Shown here in pieces: positions 10,711-23,059 of a stretch of DNA of 64,000 nt. Within the stretch, counting starts at the first letter, position 1. Every line of letters begins with the position of its first letter. The DNA lies in contig OX104127.1 of the NCBI GenBank assembly GCA_944470555.2, forward strand, positions 156,215,276-156,279,275. The letters are read 5' to 3'. The DNA comes from Heterobilharzia americana. Taxonomy: Eukaryota > Platyhelminthes > Trematoda > Strigeidida > Schistosomatidae. The notes below the pieces were generated by a model, which ran no database searches, had not been told where the DNA came from, and saw only the letters and a program-made list of their open reading frames with translations. A program made the position numbers and the translations under genes.

Positions 10711-12710
10711 TTATTGGCCCCCTGAGGACGTCCATGGTAGACCATGCGAGGTGACATTACTGTTTAACCGTCTCTTGAATGAGCTGACTGGGGGCTTTAA
10801 CGATATGTCGCGGTAGGGCATTCTGCAAAGCACATACTCTAAGGGAAGAAAAGCCGAAATTGAGCGTGGCGTTGGTTCTCTGATGTGCCATCCTCTTAAT
10901 GACCAGTGTGTTGCAGGCAAGGCTAATTTGTTTGCGTGGTTCGACCGATAAACGATCTTGTAGGCTATAATAAGGTCAACCCTCTTCGTGCGATAACCCA
11001 AGGTGAACAGGTCTAGGTATTTTAGTCTTTCAGGATATCCCTCCTTCTCTAGCCCCACAACTGATTTTGTTACAGATCTTTGTATTTTTTCAAGGGGGTT
11101 AGGGCCTCTCTTGAATATTGAGGCTGCCACTGTATTGAAGACCTCTAGGTGCGGACGGGCGTATCATTTGAAAACTGTGAGAAGTGTTCTAGGGCGAGGA
11201 AGCCAAGCTGTCTACGCAGAAAGTGGGGAATGACGCCCGCTCCGGTTGTTATACCTTTGTAGTTGGAGCTGGTGTTTAAGGTGTCGGAGAGGCTGAGCCC
11301 CAAATCTCTGTCCGTGGGCGCTCTGGTGACAGCACGGTTGCTCAACACGTACTGGAAGTCAGCCGTACTTGCCTCATATATACTAATGTGCATTACTTTG
11401 CACTTTTCCAGGTTAAGGATGAAGGCGTTTTCCGACGGCCAGAGTTCAAGTTGCTGCCAGTTACTCTGTATCGCTGCACAGTCAGGCTCTTCGAATACCG
11501 TACGATTTTGATGTAGCTTAATCGTGAAAAAAGAACGGTAAGTGGAGACAACCGAAACCCATAAACAATCTGTATGTACTATGAAATAATATTTTTCTGT
11601 TCTTTTTATAACCTTCGGTCACTTTTCATATAATAATAGACCGTGATGCAATACCTTCTGTATCATTCAGGACAGATCAACAACTGGGGGTTTCTTTATT
11701 ATTATCAGTTTGATGATGCCTGTAACCTGGCTTCCCTCATGTTAAACTCTTAATTTGAGAGCAAAATGTTTATTCATTATTTACTGGTGCCCCCAAATTT
11801 TAATGTCGTGGGAGAAGAGGACGGAGGGTGGTGAGATTTTGCATAGCAGACCACTGACCAACAGGGGGAACAGAAGTTGTTCTGGGATTGCTCCTTGGGG
11901 TACTCTAGGCGTCGACGGTCTCCACTTCAACAGTATCCTGTTTACCCCGATGCGGAACTGTCTACCTTCTAGGTAAATTTTGAACCAAGAGAGTGGGGGT
12001 TCACTCCTACGGCTGGCGTGACCTTGTGAAGCGGGACTGTGGGTGGAACACTGCAAAATGCTTTGGCCAGGTTGAGAAATCTATGAAAGCCATTCTGAGC
12101 AGTGTGGACGATGTTTTCCCTGCTGAGGAATTCCCGGGTCGCATCATCTACCAGGCTTTCTAACACTTTAGACAGCATAAGGAGTACATCAGTCGTCCTG
12201 TAGCCGCCGGGGCGTTTTCTGTCCTATCTGTTGAAGATGAGTGACAAAGTGGTGCATTTCCATTCTTTTAGGGAGTTTGCATGACTCTACTTAGTGCTTG
12301 AAGAGGTTGCAGACTTGTTTTTCAAGCACCTTGCTGCAGTCCTTAAGGGTCACCAGTCTCAGGTTATCGCAACCGGGGGACTTTGCCGGACGTAGCCTAG
12401 ACAGTTTCTCCGATAGTTTCTTCCCTGTGACTGGGTTGTGGCAGAAATATTGGTTATCTGTGGTCTGTTCAATGTCATACAGAGCCAGCGTAGATTTCCT
12501 GTCGGAAGTACTACGTCGCGCTCCAAAGTGTGAGCTGGGAAGCTCAGCCATCTCCACACTGTCTGGTACATCTCGCTTGGGACCTGTGGTGAAACTCGCT
12601 CCAATGCTGATCGACTTCCTTTTCGACATGAGGCGGTACAGGTTTTTGAGGTTACCTTGTGGCCTCCTCGCCAGGTTTGACTGATAGCTAAACCTGCTAC
12701 TACGCCCATT
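10711..12710 (-). pseudogene. CR1-like ORF2 reverse transcriptase domain
   Basis: Successive minus-strand frames give the RT in order. 12291-12629 has SPGCDNLRLV. 11969-12178 has a SRENIVHTAQNGF block and an AKAF piece. 11781-12056 has WFKIYLEGRQFR, VPQGAI and a SHDIKIWG block, which replaces the FADD-type catalytic motif. 11145-11511 has NLEKCKVMH. 10711-11130 has LEKIQRSVTKSV and YPERLKYLDLFTLGYR, the CR1 C-terminal block. The aspartate pair of the active site is already lost, so the copy is dead. Confidence 0.8.
11525..11775 (-). repeat. Short interspersed repeat inserted in CR1 RT
   Basis: The RT frame runs to DIKIWGHQ near 11781 and resumes near 11511, with about 250 bp of unrelated sequence between. 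This insert has relatives at 21739-21925 and 21959-22035 that share its start (aacatgaggga..cca) and, for the first of these, a gaaaatattact-like block further along. Its class is unknown to me. Confidence 0.5.
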
Positions 12711-12919
12711 TATGTTGCATCGGTTGCGAACTCTTGTTGCTCAAGAAGCCGGACTGCCCGTGTGACGAAAGCCACTTAAACTAAACCCGCTTCTTGGCTT
12801 GAACTGGCCCTTTTGTCCTACGCTTCAGCCATAAGGCTCTCACTGACGGTCTGAGGGTTGCCTCTGGCGCACGGTGGCTGACGGTCCCAACGATTATTTC
12901 CTACACCTATATCCAGTCT

Positions 12920-13804
12920 TCATCTACTGTGAGGTGGGCCCAGTCTACAGGCCACGATGCATTCATGAGGTAACCTCTCATGGCCCCGTAGTTGCCGTGG
13001 CCGTAGCAAGGAGGGGTTGGGCACCCTCGGTTGTAGAGCCTCCTCAGTAATCATGGGGAAAGTTATTACTGCTTGTTCGCTGAGGTCAGGAGGGAGTTGG
13101 ATGCACACGTCCTCAACGAGATGGTCATCGTTCGCCACGACGTAGCTTAGGCGCGGGGGATTGCTGTAAGGTCCCCAGCGTGCGGCATCACTTACTTTCT
13201 CTAGGAGACCATGAGTCGTAACTGCGTTCTTTGGTTTCCGACTAAAGGATCTGATGCGCCTCCCTTCCATCTCAAAGAAGGTGAACGGAGTATTGAAGTC
13301 ACTGGCAATGATCACGAGGTCGTCTTCTGCAGAAAAAGTCTCCGAGGTTGCCTCGATGACCATTTCTTTATGTGTAGTGGATCTAGAGGGGGACCGATAT
13401 ATGAGTACGAGTGTGTTTGATACGATGTAGAGTGAAGCGGCACGAAAAGTTCTCAAGGGCTGGGTTTGAGCCGTGTTGCTGACCAATCTCACTTTCAAAT
13501 GAGAGCTTATGTAGAGAGCCGCTCCCCCTCCTGCTCCTAGCTTCCTGTCCCTGTGGAACAATTCCATGCCAGTGACATGCATCTCCTCGTCAGAGAAGTC
13601 TGGCGGCAGCCAGTATTCGGTGATAAATAGGATATCAGGGTGCGGGTATTTGCGGAGTGTCCTCACCTCCGTTTCTTTCTCGCTTATTCCCCTAATGTCG
13701 CTGTATATGCACGTTGGGGTGCGTCTGGTGAGAGGAAAGGGCTGGTCGTGTAGTTCCGTGAGCGGGTCACTTTCCTGGTCAGGCCTAGCATCACCATTCC
13801 TCAT
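12920..13804 (-). pseudogene. CR1-like ORF2 AP-endonuclease domain
   Basis: An open minus-strand stretch of 294 codons covers an exonuclease-endonuclease-phosphatase fold. Visible motifs are YSDIRGI, PDILFITEYWLPPD (the E of the metal site), GAGGGAALYISS, LIYRSPSRS and SDFNTPF, which equals the family's GDFN motif with G changed to S. It normally nicks target DNA for target-primed reverse transcription. It lies just 3' of ORF1, as in the plus-strand copy at 31427. The upstream LINE ORF1 stop and this start almost meet. Confidence 0.85.
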
Positions 13805-15446
13805 GGGACTGGCATCCTTCCTTTCTTTGGTGCTTTACCTTCAATTTGCGTGGAGACTGTGGCAGCAGGAGCTTCATTGGTCAATGTGCCTGAATCATTG
13901 GCCAGTGTCCATGTGACAACCACTAACTTCAGAGGCCTTGGTGGTTGCCGCCTCTCCTTTTGCCTCGTGAATCTAGGCTTACTTTTGCACAGGCGCATTG
14001 GGCCACCCATAAGGTTTTTCACATTATACTATGCGTGTAGAACGTCTGTGAAGAAGGCATGTTAGTCGAATTGGATAGCGAGTAGCCTGGGAGTGGGGAT
14101 GGACGTCATATGTATTGGTCTCGGTGGTCTGCTTACGCTGTTGACGGGTATATTGTTGAGACCGACATTGCTCGAAAACAAATGCGACTGTTGAACGTCG
14201 TGGGAGTACCGATCTTTAGCGGGACGGTCACACGGCCGCTCTGGGTTTCCATGAGAACCACGGTGTTGCTGATTTCCTCTACTTCTCTCTTAGTGACCAT
14301 GGTTTCTCAGACGGGGCCCGAATCTTGCGTATATTGGCAGTGTCCAGTTGGTGAGAGAGAATGAGTGCGTCTTCGGCCTCTTTAATAGCGCTCAAGGATA
14401 AACGCGGGGGTAGCTTACCTCAGGGTGCCGGGTTCTGCAAGAAAGGTGACATGGTGTCGTAGAGGGAGGAGGGAATCCCAATTCCTGACAGTGGTCGGCT
14501 CACACCCAGCTATCAACTCGCCCCTTCGTGGCCAACAATGAGTCTGTCAATAGGTCGACGTTGAACAAGGTGATCGACCTAGCTCTCCTGTGGATTGGGC
14601 TCATCGCGGGTGACACTCCCGACCTCCCAGTGGGCTTCTCATTCACAGTGTCAAAGATGTTTAGGCTCGGTTTCACCGAATCTGGTGAGTGGTGTCTTTT
14701 TGCGTGCTCTTGACGTTCTCTGAAGCCAGTTGGGGGATACGGAAGTTCGACTTACTGTTGTCCTTATGCGTGGTGGCGTGTGCACAGCTTCGTTTCCAGG
14801 TTCTTCCGTGTTATCCCTTTGTTGTGGCACTACCTCGTTCAGGGATGTTGATGGCTTTCCTGTGGTGGACAGTACCTCCCTTAGGCCCTACGTACGGGAT
14901 GCGGGGAGCTTTCTGCACTCTCAACGAGTGTACCAGAACCATTTGCATGGCTGCCCCTTCATCACCTTTTGGTGCTGTCGGCGCACTTTGCTGTCACAGT
15001 GTTAACGTGCCGTCGGTGACATAAGTTGCATGTGAATGCCTTGGCAACTACCAATACAGCCTCGGTGAAAACACCACAGCCATCGGATTTCATGGTGCTG
15101 CCTTCTCACCACGGAGATAGTGCTATGAATTGCGAACTACTTGTCGATGCCCCTTTCCTGAGTCTGACATGGCATTTCCTCTTTTCAGGCACAGTGTGAA
15201 TTTCACCCGTGCGGGACTAGTTTGTGACATGTTGTGGCTACTTTGTACCTCCTGTTTGATAACCATGGGTTGACCGTTTCTTAAGGAGAACTGTATTCTG
15301 CTGTACCTCTGTTTGTCTGTGGTACATATGAGAGTGCTGTTTCGGGTTTTATTGTCAATTTTAGTGTATGGTCGCGTTATTCGTATCGATGATTCAGATC
15401 TGCCGTCTTGGACAGACATGACATTATCACATAAACTTCCTAACAA
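13805..15446 (-). pseudogene. CR1-like ORF1 with PHD-type finger, frameshifted
   Basis: The N-terminus (15123-15446) and C-terminus (13801-14022, with SKPRFTRQKERRQPPRPL) align by eye with ORF1 at 29676-31393. A Cys/His segment around 14880-15050, with FTCNLCH, is a broken PHD-type finger. The middle is scrambled by several frameshifts. CR1-clade ORF1 proteins are thought to bind nucleic acid. This copy cannot make an intact one. Confidence 0.7.
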
Positions 15447-15699
15447 AACAAGTATTTGATGGTGATAAAGAGATCAAAGAGTGACTGTGGCGGAAGAACA
15501 GAATGTAGGAAGGAAGACAGTTTATTTTGGCTTACTTTCAGACACTTGTCACCCGTCCCCCTGCGGTTGGCGTTTTTGTGCTGTTAACAGGCAATTCCAT
15601 CCGAGTTTCCATGGGACCGCCACAGTGACCGTTCACAAAGCGTAATATTCCTTTACCCACCCACGATGGTAAGGTTTACAATTAGCTCGAAGAAATAAG

Positions 15700-17340
15700 T
15701 GAATTATTCAATAATATGTTCACTGCCATCCACTTGCCTTCAGCAACCTCCACTAGTAATGTGAACTTCGTTAAAATTAGCAACCAATTGTCCCTTCTTG
15801 CACTGAGACCTATTGGCTTCATTGAGTTCACATGTGCTAACGTTAACAGAACCACTAAAACACTTGAGTTCTCTTATAGCACAGGTATTGACGGAATAGC
15901 TTCATACTACTTTGAAGATGAGGGTCCTGACATTTCGCTATTACTAATATTCTCCCTATCCATGGGGACTTCCACATACCCGGATGTGTAGAAGATATCC
16001 TTCATAATACCCAGACACATATCTGGCTCAAAACTGAAGTTGATGACTACAGGCCTATAACTATCACTCCAGTTATGTCTAGAATTATGGAGAAAGCAGT
16101 TAGAGAAGACATCCTTCTGCACATGCTCAACAGTAATGTCATCATATCTTGTCATCACGGACTCTCGAAGTCACGATCATATATGACCTGTCGCCTCAAT
16201 TTATTTAGCTTTTTGACCGCTAGCCGTGATCAAAGTAAGTTAGCCCTCGCCCTCTGTCTTGATGCCCTTAAGGCACTGCACTGCGTGGATCATTCACAAC
16301 TCATCCAAAAGCTACAAGCTCTCAAACTTGCCAACCCCTTATTGGGCTGAATTCAATCTTTTCTTTTTAACCGTTCACAAGTTGTAAAAATCGAGTCTCA
16401 GCTTCCTAAACCTAGGCTTGTTACTTTCGATGCGGTTTAAGGTGGCCTCCTAGGTCCTCTTCTTTTCATTCTTTATGTTAATGGCCTTTGCAAAGCCTGT
16501 CGGTTTGCAAACAGTTTTTGTTTGTCGATGATCTAAAGGCTGCATAAACATTCCCACCAGACTTCCAAAGGCAAGTACGGGGCGAACTTAGCCTAGTAAC
16601 CACTTGGCCCGTAGCATGGAACCTCTAATTCAACTTAGACAGGTGTAGTTGGGCATGCTTTTGAGCACCATCCATTCGTCTACAGTCATCTCTGCAAACT
16701 GCGATGACACCTAGTCTTCACAGCGTCCTTGACTCAGAATTCCGTTACTCTAACGACCTCATATTCTCTGAACATGTTGCGACACACTCGTGAGTCCAGA
16801 ATACTACTAGGCCGTATCATTCGTAACTTTCACAACCACGAATCTGAAAAATTGCTTTTGGCCCCTCCCAGGCTGCTACCCGTTTATTTTAGAGAACACC
16901 CGTATAGATGACAGACTTAAGATTGAGTATCCAGAGGCACCTTACATCCAGGCCACTTGGTTGCAAATGTGGTCAGGATTATGCTTCTTGGCGTACATCC
17001 CCTAATCTACAATCACCTCAAATGGGACATCCTAAGACTAACCTTATATTTTCCCTTATATTTTGCACAAAATATCCTTTGAAGCTATTTAGGAAGTCCG
17101 TTTCCCTCCTAAAGGTTGCTACAGTCTTTGCAGCCTAGCCTACAGTTTTGAAATTAAAGCTTTTAGAACATCCCTCCGAGCTGACGTTTTCCCGATTGAA
17201 TGCTCGAAAATGTAGCACCGTCTTCCCATTGACATTGGAGCTTCCGGCTCAACTATCCAGGTTAATTGTATGTTAGAAACATTCATGTCCTCAAGCAAAC
17301 TCTCCCAGCATCCAGGGCGAGGCATGACTGTGTCCCACAA
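15700..17340 (+). pseudogene. Decayed LINE reverse transcriptase (Jockey/CR1-like), plus strand
   Basis: Plus-strand pieces in order: an RT N-terminal block with STGIDGIASYYF (15716-15991), then MSRIMEKAVREDIL and SCHHGLSKSRSYMTCRL (16075-16350). Next come GGLLGPLLFILYVNGLC near 16441, a FVDDLKAA block near 16520 (the catalytic xDD motif), and RESRILLGRIIRN (16729-16911). The same family lies inverted at 19430-21076. It has multiple frameshifts and stops and no visible endonuclease. Confidence 0.75.
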
Positions 17341-18889
17341 CGTTCAGTATAATGGGCCCCTCAAATGTATGAGGTGACATACACTGATTGGTAAACCCAG
17401 ATTCTTCCCTATTAAATCTGAGAAACAATTAGGACTACTTCGTTAATCGAGTTGTTCATCTATACTTCCCACTTATTATCAGCACTAATGTAGGCCTCCT
17501 CAGATGTAGCTCCTAAAAATGGCATTTTTAAAACACTATTAGCAGCGTGCTTTTAATCGGAATATTCATATGAAACCTAAGACTATACATATAACGGTAG
17601 GCATGACATCATATAACTCAGTTAAAATTTACGTGTTATTGACTTCCTTGTTCCTTGGTTACTCGCTCTGTTTTCTCTATTCTCATTGTAAATAGGGTCT
17701 TGGAAACCTGAAATTACGCTGGAACCGTAACATTTCATCATAACTGCTCTTAAATACCCCTGCATCCGTCTTCAAGCAACTCCTTTGCAGTCCTGAAATT
17801 CGTGATGGCGCCACGCGAAGATAATTTCATCAGGCTTCTTGATATTTATTCATCCAGCGTTTTATTGACTAGCGCCTTTTCGTCCACTGCAGCTGTAAAA
17901 AGTATTCAGAAATGCGGAGAAATACTTACGACCTTATCCACAGGTGTGGATTCTTTGACTTGACCTCAGAACTCAAAGGACTTTGACCAGTATTCACCGA
18001 GCTATTGGGCGCGATGAAGAGCTCCATGGCGGCTACGATGGACATGTCTAATTTAGCACGAGCAAGCAAAAAAATCCCTTCATCAAGAAGGTGATACGTT
18101 GTCGTAGTTATCATTTATTATCGTCTATGCGGCATATCTTGACGTTCCAATGAACCAGGGGATGCATGTCCTTCGAAAAATACACTGAATGTGCTGTGGT
18201 ACTTCCTCTAATGTACATGATCCTTCAAATCAAAGTACCTGAGTAAGTTGGCCAGGATTACTTTTTTTGAGGGAGAACCTGATGAGTTACCTCCCCTTAT
18301 TTTTGAATGATGCTTTTACACATTTATTAAACACGACTTTCATTTCTGCCGGATAGCTCAGAGGCATAACAAAGTCTCAACATTTAACTTCAAGTGTATT
18401 ATCTGCATGTGATGTGACGTTTTCCTTCTTTCACATTAGGGACTTCCTTTACCTGGGATGAAAAGGAGATGGTAACAAATATTTGAGAAGTATTACCAAA
18501 GATTTTCCACCATTAATTGTTATAACCCTATCTGTAAAAATGATACGGACCTGTAAATCGAGGAATAAACTATTGTTATATATGCGCTATGATCTACCTG
18601 TTTTCTGGAAAGCCTCCGTTTGTACTATGCTTCAATCTCGATTTTTTGGAGGCATTCAGCACACTGACTTAGCCATGAGGTTCGCCTTTCTGGGTGCCAT
18701 TACTACTGTGGAGATATTTCTAGGGGGCACCTTACTAACGACGTCTCTTACCAGTTTGCAGTGAATGCCAGTCCATTAGGACCTTCAGTTTTAAGGTTAT
18801 AGGTCTATCGACAGACACTGGTTTGTCGGAAAGCAGCTTGCTTTGCTGTGGCAAAGCCAAGTGAGAGATTCCTACTGAGGCAGCCGCTC
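17341..18889. other. Unclassified, probably retroelement debris
   Basis: No supported gene. Short frames on both strands (for example 17926-18114 minus and 18483-18764 plus) match nothing I recognise. The position between two LINE relics suggests 3' UTR or scrambled ORF remnants. Confidence 0.35.
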
Positions 18890-19380
18890 GTTGATTACCA
18901 GATCTAGCAATACTGCGATCAGATCCTCGCTGACAAGTGGGGCTTGGGCCTGAATTTCGCCGACGAGTAGATAGTCACTAGTCAGAAAACATTTCACTTT
19001 GACGGCTTTTCACCCGGCTCCAAGCAAACTTATTCGAAAATCTTTCTACAGTGCTCAATCATTCTGACGTCGGCTAATAGGTTTCGATTGAATGCCAAGC
19101 CCAATCTTCGCCGCCTAGTCCTGCGTCGGAAGTTGGACCGCTGAGATCCCTGACGTTATACTGTGACCATGTCCAATATTTGTCGTTGTGGACATTTCCT
19201 AAAGTAGTTCCTGACGTAATTCCACGCTGCTGGTGGGGGGTCAGCAGACTGCTCTTGCAAGCCACCTGGTGTGCCTGCAAGTGGCACCAGATTGAGTCCT
19301 GGAAATATGTCCGTACCGTGTCATTAGGCCGTTCACTTTCAAACGAGTCATTCAGAGACACTACCAATCTATCCCTCTTC
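18890..19380 (-). pseudogene. Possible LINE endonuclease remnant
   Basis: Minus-strand translation shows a DSIWCHL piece (around 19280) and further 3' SDYLLVGEIQAQAPLV (around 18950). These resemble the SLWC and GDFNAP blocks of LINE endonucleases in the right order. The match is weak, with frameshifts between them. It lies 3' of the minus-strand RT at 19430-21076, so it would belong to another element. Confidence 0.35.
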
Positions 19381-19429
19381 TAGTTTTCGCTGATTATCCT
19401 TCAAAGAACTACGTTCTATGTACCCGCTT

Positions 19430-21076
19430 CAATGACCCTCATATTTAGCGATGGCAAACTTTCCATAAGGGTTACAATTTTCAGATCAGAGTTGGAACAG
19501 AGGCACAACCGATAGAATTTGACAGTGAAGAAGTTCGCAAGCAAGCAGGATTTGAACGATTTCATGTTGACGCTTTGGGCGTGGTTGCGTAGACTGTGCC
19601 GGCTTCTTGGTTTAAATTGAAACTCAACGCTGGCTGCAACGGTGAATTTATGTAACGCATTAAAGGAGAGTATTAGGGTAATTTTGGGCCGTCTCATCCT
19701 AAGTAGTTCTAGACCTGGGGTTCTGCATCCAGAGCGGTAGTCCTAGTGATCTAGCCGTGAAATACCTTCGGACACCCTCTACTTATTGTTTGTCTTTCAT
19801 ACGGATACCACTCAACATAAATGGACAATATTCCAATAGTGCGCGCACGCAAGTTTTATAGAGTAGTAACCTGACTTCTTCAAAGTGGGAGTTACGAACT
19901 ATGCAACCCATCAGGATTCTAGACTTACGAGTCTGTGATGCTACCTGTTCAGAAAATGCGAGGTCCCTTGAATACCTTAGTACAGGGTCACGTACACTTT
20001 TAAGAACAGGAAGTTTCGTAGACTGAAGGTGTAGATGGATATCCACCGATGGAGCACCAAAACATATCCAATCACATTTGCCTACATTGAACTGAGGTTT
20101 CCAAGCAGCAGACCATGCGGATATTATATCGAGCTCCCTTTGTATTAGTGCTTGGAAGTGAGATAAATTATCACCATTGAATGTGTATGCAACTTTTAGG
20201 TCATCAGCAAACAAGAATGGTTGACCGTGTGTAAAGCGGCCGCAGATGTCATTGTCGTATAAAGTAAGGAGAAAGGGACCTGATACACCGCCTTGAACAG
20301 CTCTGGAAGTGATCGGCCTAGGTTTTGAAGTGTGTGAATCTACCTTCACCGCTTGAGTGCTGTTACTGAGGAAAGACTCAATTCACCCCAATAGTGGATA
20401 GTCAGTTCCCATAGTCATTGACTTACTTATTAACGGCAAGTGATCGACTGTGTCAAACGCCTTTGAAATGTCTAGGTAGAGTACAAGGACTAATTGGTGT
20501 CGCTCGCACATAGTGGTTATGGAGTTAAAGAGGCCAAGACGGCAAGTTATACAGGGCCTTGATTTTCGGAAACCTTGTTGACTCGATGTAATGATTTTGC
20601 TCCTAAGCATGTGCTGAAAAACGCTTTTCTTAATAACTGTCCCCATAATTCTAGAAACTGCAGGCGTAATATTTATTGGTCTGTAGTTGCTGACCAGTGT
20701 CTCTGAACCAGATTTATATCTAGGGAGGATAAATGATGTTTTTCCAGATATCAGGGTATATGAAAAATTCCAAAGAGAGAGAAAATATTTTAAGTGATAA
20801 TAATGGAATATCAGGACCATCAAATTTAAAAGAATGTGATGATATTCCGTCTGTGCCGGCGCTCCCGGAACATTTTAGCGTCCCAATGGCTTGGTGGATA
20901 TTGGAATATGTGGATTCAGTTGTACCTATTGTCCTTAGTGGAGGAGAAGGATAACTTTTGCTAGTGCAGACCGTATTAGTATCACACGGGAAATTTGTGG
21001 TTTCTGGATGACTGAGTGTAACAGCCAGGATCCAATAATCTTGGCCTGAATGTGGGAAATAACTAGGCGGTGCCAA
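19430..21076 (-). pseudogene. LINE reverse transcriptase (Jockey/CR1-like), minus strand
   Basis: The best preserved RT of this family here. 20720-21076 carries the N-terminal block with SAGTDGISSHSF. 20383-20823 carries NYRPINITPAVSRIMGTVI, QGFRKSRPCIT and LYLDISKAFDTVDH. 19783-20349 carries a GGVSGPFLLTLYDNDIC block and the catalytic FADDLKVAY motif. 19416-19697 carries the C-terminal PRSRHSLRNHA block. Frames change three times. No endonuclease or ORF1 precedes it, so it is 5'-truncated. Together with 15700-17340 it forms a diverged inverted pair. Confidence 0.82.
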
Positions 21077-21738
21077 CTAACGTGAATCTAACTAGCTGCT
21101 GCATTCTACTGCTATAGCTTCCGAACTTCTGCGGGTGACGCACAGTTAAAGGTTGAATCAAAATATGAAAACACGGTTTGTAGTAAATCAGTGTTAGATT
21201 CGTAACAAAATCTATGGTGCTGTCAAAGCAGCGATAAGTTATGCCAAAATTACAAAAATACCTCAGCAGTGCGGTTGGGTAACTATACAGTCCAAACGTT
21301 CTCGGGCGCAAATACGTGCTACACGGTAAAAGTGGCTAAACAAATACAATCGTTAAGTACCTAAGAGTCGATAAGAGTATCCTCGACAAAGGGGATCAAA
21401 ACTCTGTTTACCAGAATCGAATCAACAAATAAACGTTTCCAGTAGACAGTCAAAAGACGAAAAGTTAAATCACAGCAGAACCGTAAGTTGAACCAAAACA
21501 AAATGTCAGGCGCAGTAAGACAACGTCACGCTGTCACCAGTTCAGAGTCATATAATAGGAAAGTGAAACGCTCTTGATAAGTCTCAATCAAACAAAGGCG
21601 AATACTGAGTAAAAAGTCAAAGAATACAGTCGAACGACCAAACAACAATACACCGGTTAGGGTTAAAGGCACACCATCCATAACCAGGGTAAAAATATTC
21701 AAGTACTAAATGTCTTATTCTCGCGTTAAAAAAATTTT
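21077..21738. other. No identifiable gene
   Basis: Non-coding sequence just upstream (5') of the minus-strand RT relic. It may be linker or flanking DNA of that element. No domain is seen. Confidence 0.35.
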
Positions 21739-22035
21739 AACATGAGAGAAGCCAGTTTACGGGCTCCATCACGTTGATACATCTCAAAATATGTGCAAGA
21801 CTAGAGCCCTGAGTGGTACTGACGGAATGTCATTAAACTCATTTAAAAACTGCAGAAGGTCCTGCTAGTTATGAATGAACAAGAAAATATTACTTTATAG
21901 CGTACATAGAGTGTTAAAGTTTAGATAATAATCAACACTGTCTTCATTTAACAAGTTCAACATGAGGGATACCAGATTACAGGCGCCGTCAAATTCATAA
22001 CTTTTGAAAGTATCCAGTATGAATAATCTACATCT
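21739..22035 (+). repeat. Two tandem partial copies of an approx. 220-bp repeat
   Basis: Blocks starting aacatgagagaagccag at 21739 and caacatgagggat at 21959 are 220 bp apart and align for their first 40 bp or so. The first also shares a gaaaatattact-like segment with the antisense copy at 11525-11775. The repeat family is not one I can name. Confidence 0.45.
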
Positions 22036-23059
22036 CAGCTCATTAGTGTGCATAGTCTTATTAAAATTTACTGAGATTCATGAGACGGATATGGATTCCC
22101 ATCTCCCATCACATATATAGGTTCCACTATCAATATCAAAAGCGCGCAGTGTTCAAAGTTTGGGTTGTAACCAACAGACATTGTTAGTCCATTCGCATAG
22201 TTCGCTGATTAGCAATATAACAGTTTATTCACCAGAATGATCTTCAGTTTTCAGCTTCGCTAACCACAAAGGACCCATTTATACAATCTGGAGTATCAAT
22301 AAAGTATCCACAGTTATATAATCAACGTGTCTGGCTATATCAATGCATCTCCAGGTCGCCACGTTACGTTTAAAGGTAATATAGATTAATTCTGCCGGGA
22401 ATACTCGTTGTATTGGATGAAAATAGATGTTGAAACAGTCAATAGTCCAAGTGGCAGTATTTATACATAGACTTCGGGTAGCTTTTGTATTAGCATAGGC
22501 GGCATCACTCGAGAAGTGTATTTGATGCGTAGTGAGTTCCACCTGAAAGGATCTCTTGGTACAGAGTACTAGAAAATATGTAGTGTGGAGCAATTGCAGG
22601 TAAGTGACGTCCTGAGCCAATATGTTAATTGGTCTCCGGTTTATTCATCTGTTCACAATGTCTCTGCTACTAATACTGTTGGGAATGGTCAGACGGTTCG
22701 TTGCAAGAAAAATCATGGCCAGTAGGTGAGTTAATCTTGAAGATGGTCCAGAATTTGCGAAAGCGTGGGAGCAGTCCAATAATTATTGGCGTCAATGAGC
22801 AGGTGTTATTCCCATAAAGTAATCACGTTCAGACCGAACTTGAACATCAAATGTCAACTTGCAGCTGCTTCTACAAATGAGGAAAGAAAAAAGAGGCACG
22901 AGCGGAAATGGGAAGAGAGATTACTACGCTATCAAATTTGGAGAAGGGAGAAGTCGCTATTCTTTTTGATTTATTCAGACTTTATGTACATTTTCATGTA
23001 TATATGTGAGGCCAACTACATAGTCCTTCCATTATAAGGTTCTTAAGCAGTTTATTTGG
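22036..23059. other. No identifiable gene
   Basis: Mixed-composition sequence. A 113-codon minus-strand frame at 22279-22620 has no recognisable domain. Likely repeat-derived given its neighbours. Confidence 0.35.

Larger units (their letters stand above)
10286..15580 (-). mobile_element. Near-full-length CR1-like non-LTR retrotransposon, inactive
   Basis: On the minus strand, the order is 5' region (about 15580-15450), ORF1 with a PHD-type zinc finger, ORF2 with endonuclease then reverse transcriptase, and a 3' UTR ending near 10300 in an atattgg unit. The same 3' UTR and terminal repeat occur at 31736-32069 and the same ORF1 at 29676-31393 on the plus strand. CR1 elements normally end in short tandem repeats, which fits. 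Frameshifts and stops break both ORFs, and another repeat interrupts the RT at about 11525-11775. Confidence 0.85.

Noticed and set aside
12298..14713. Several plus-strand open frames of 60-130 codons
   Set aside because: They are antisense to the CR1 endonuclease, RT and ORF1 and have no domain of their own.
22279..22620. 113-codon minus-strand frame
   Set aside because: No known domain and no exon boundaries that join it to another frame. Treated as chance or repeat-derived.
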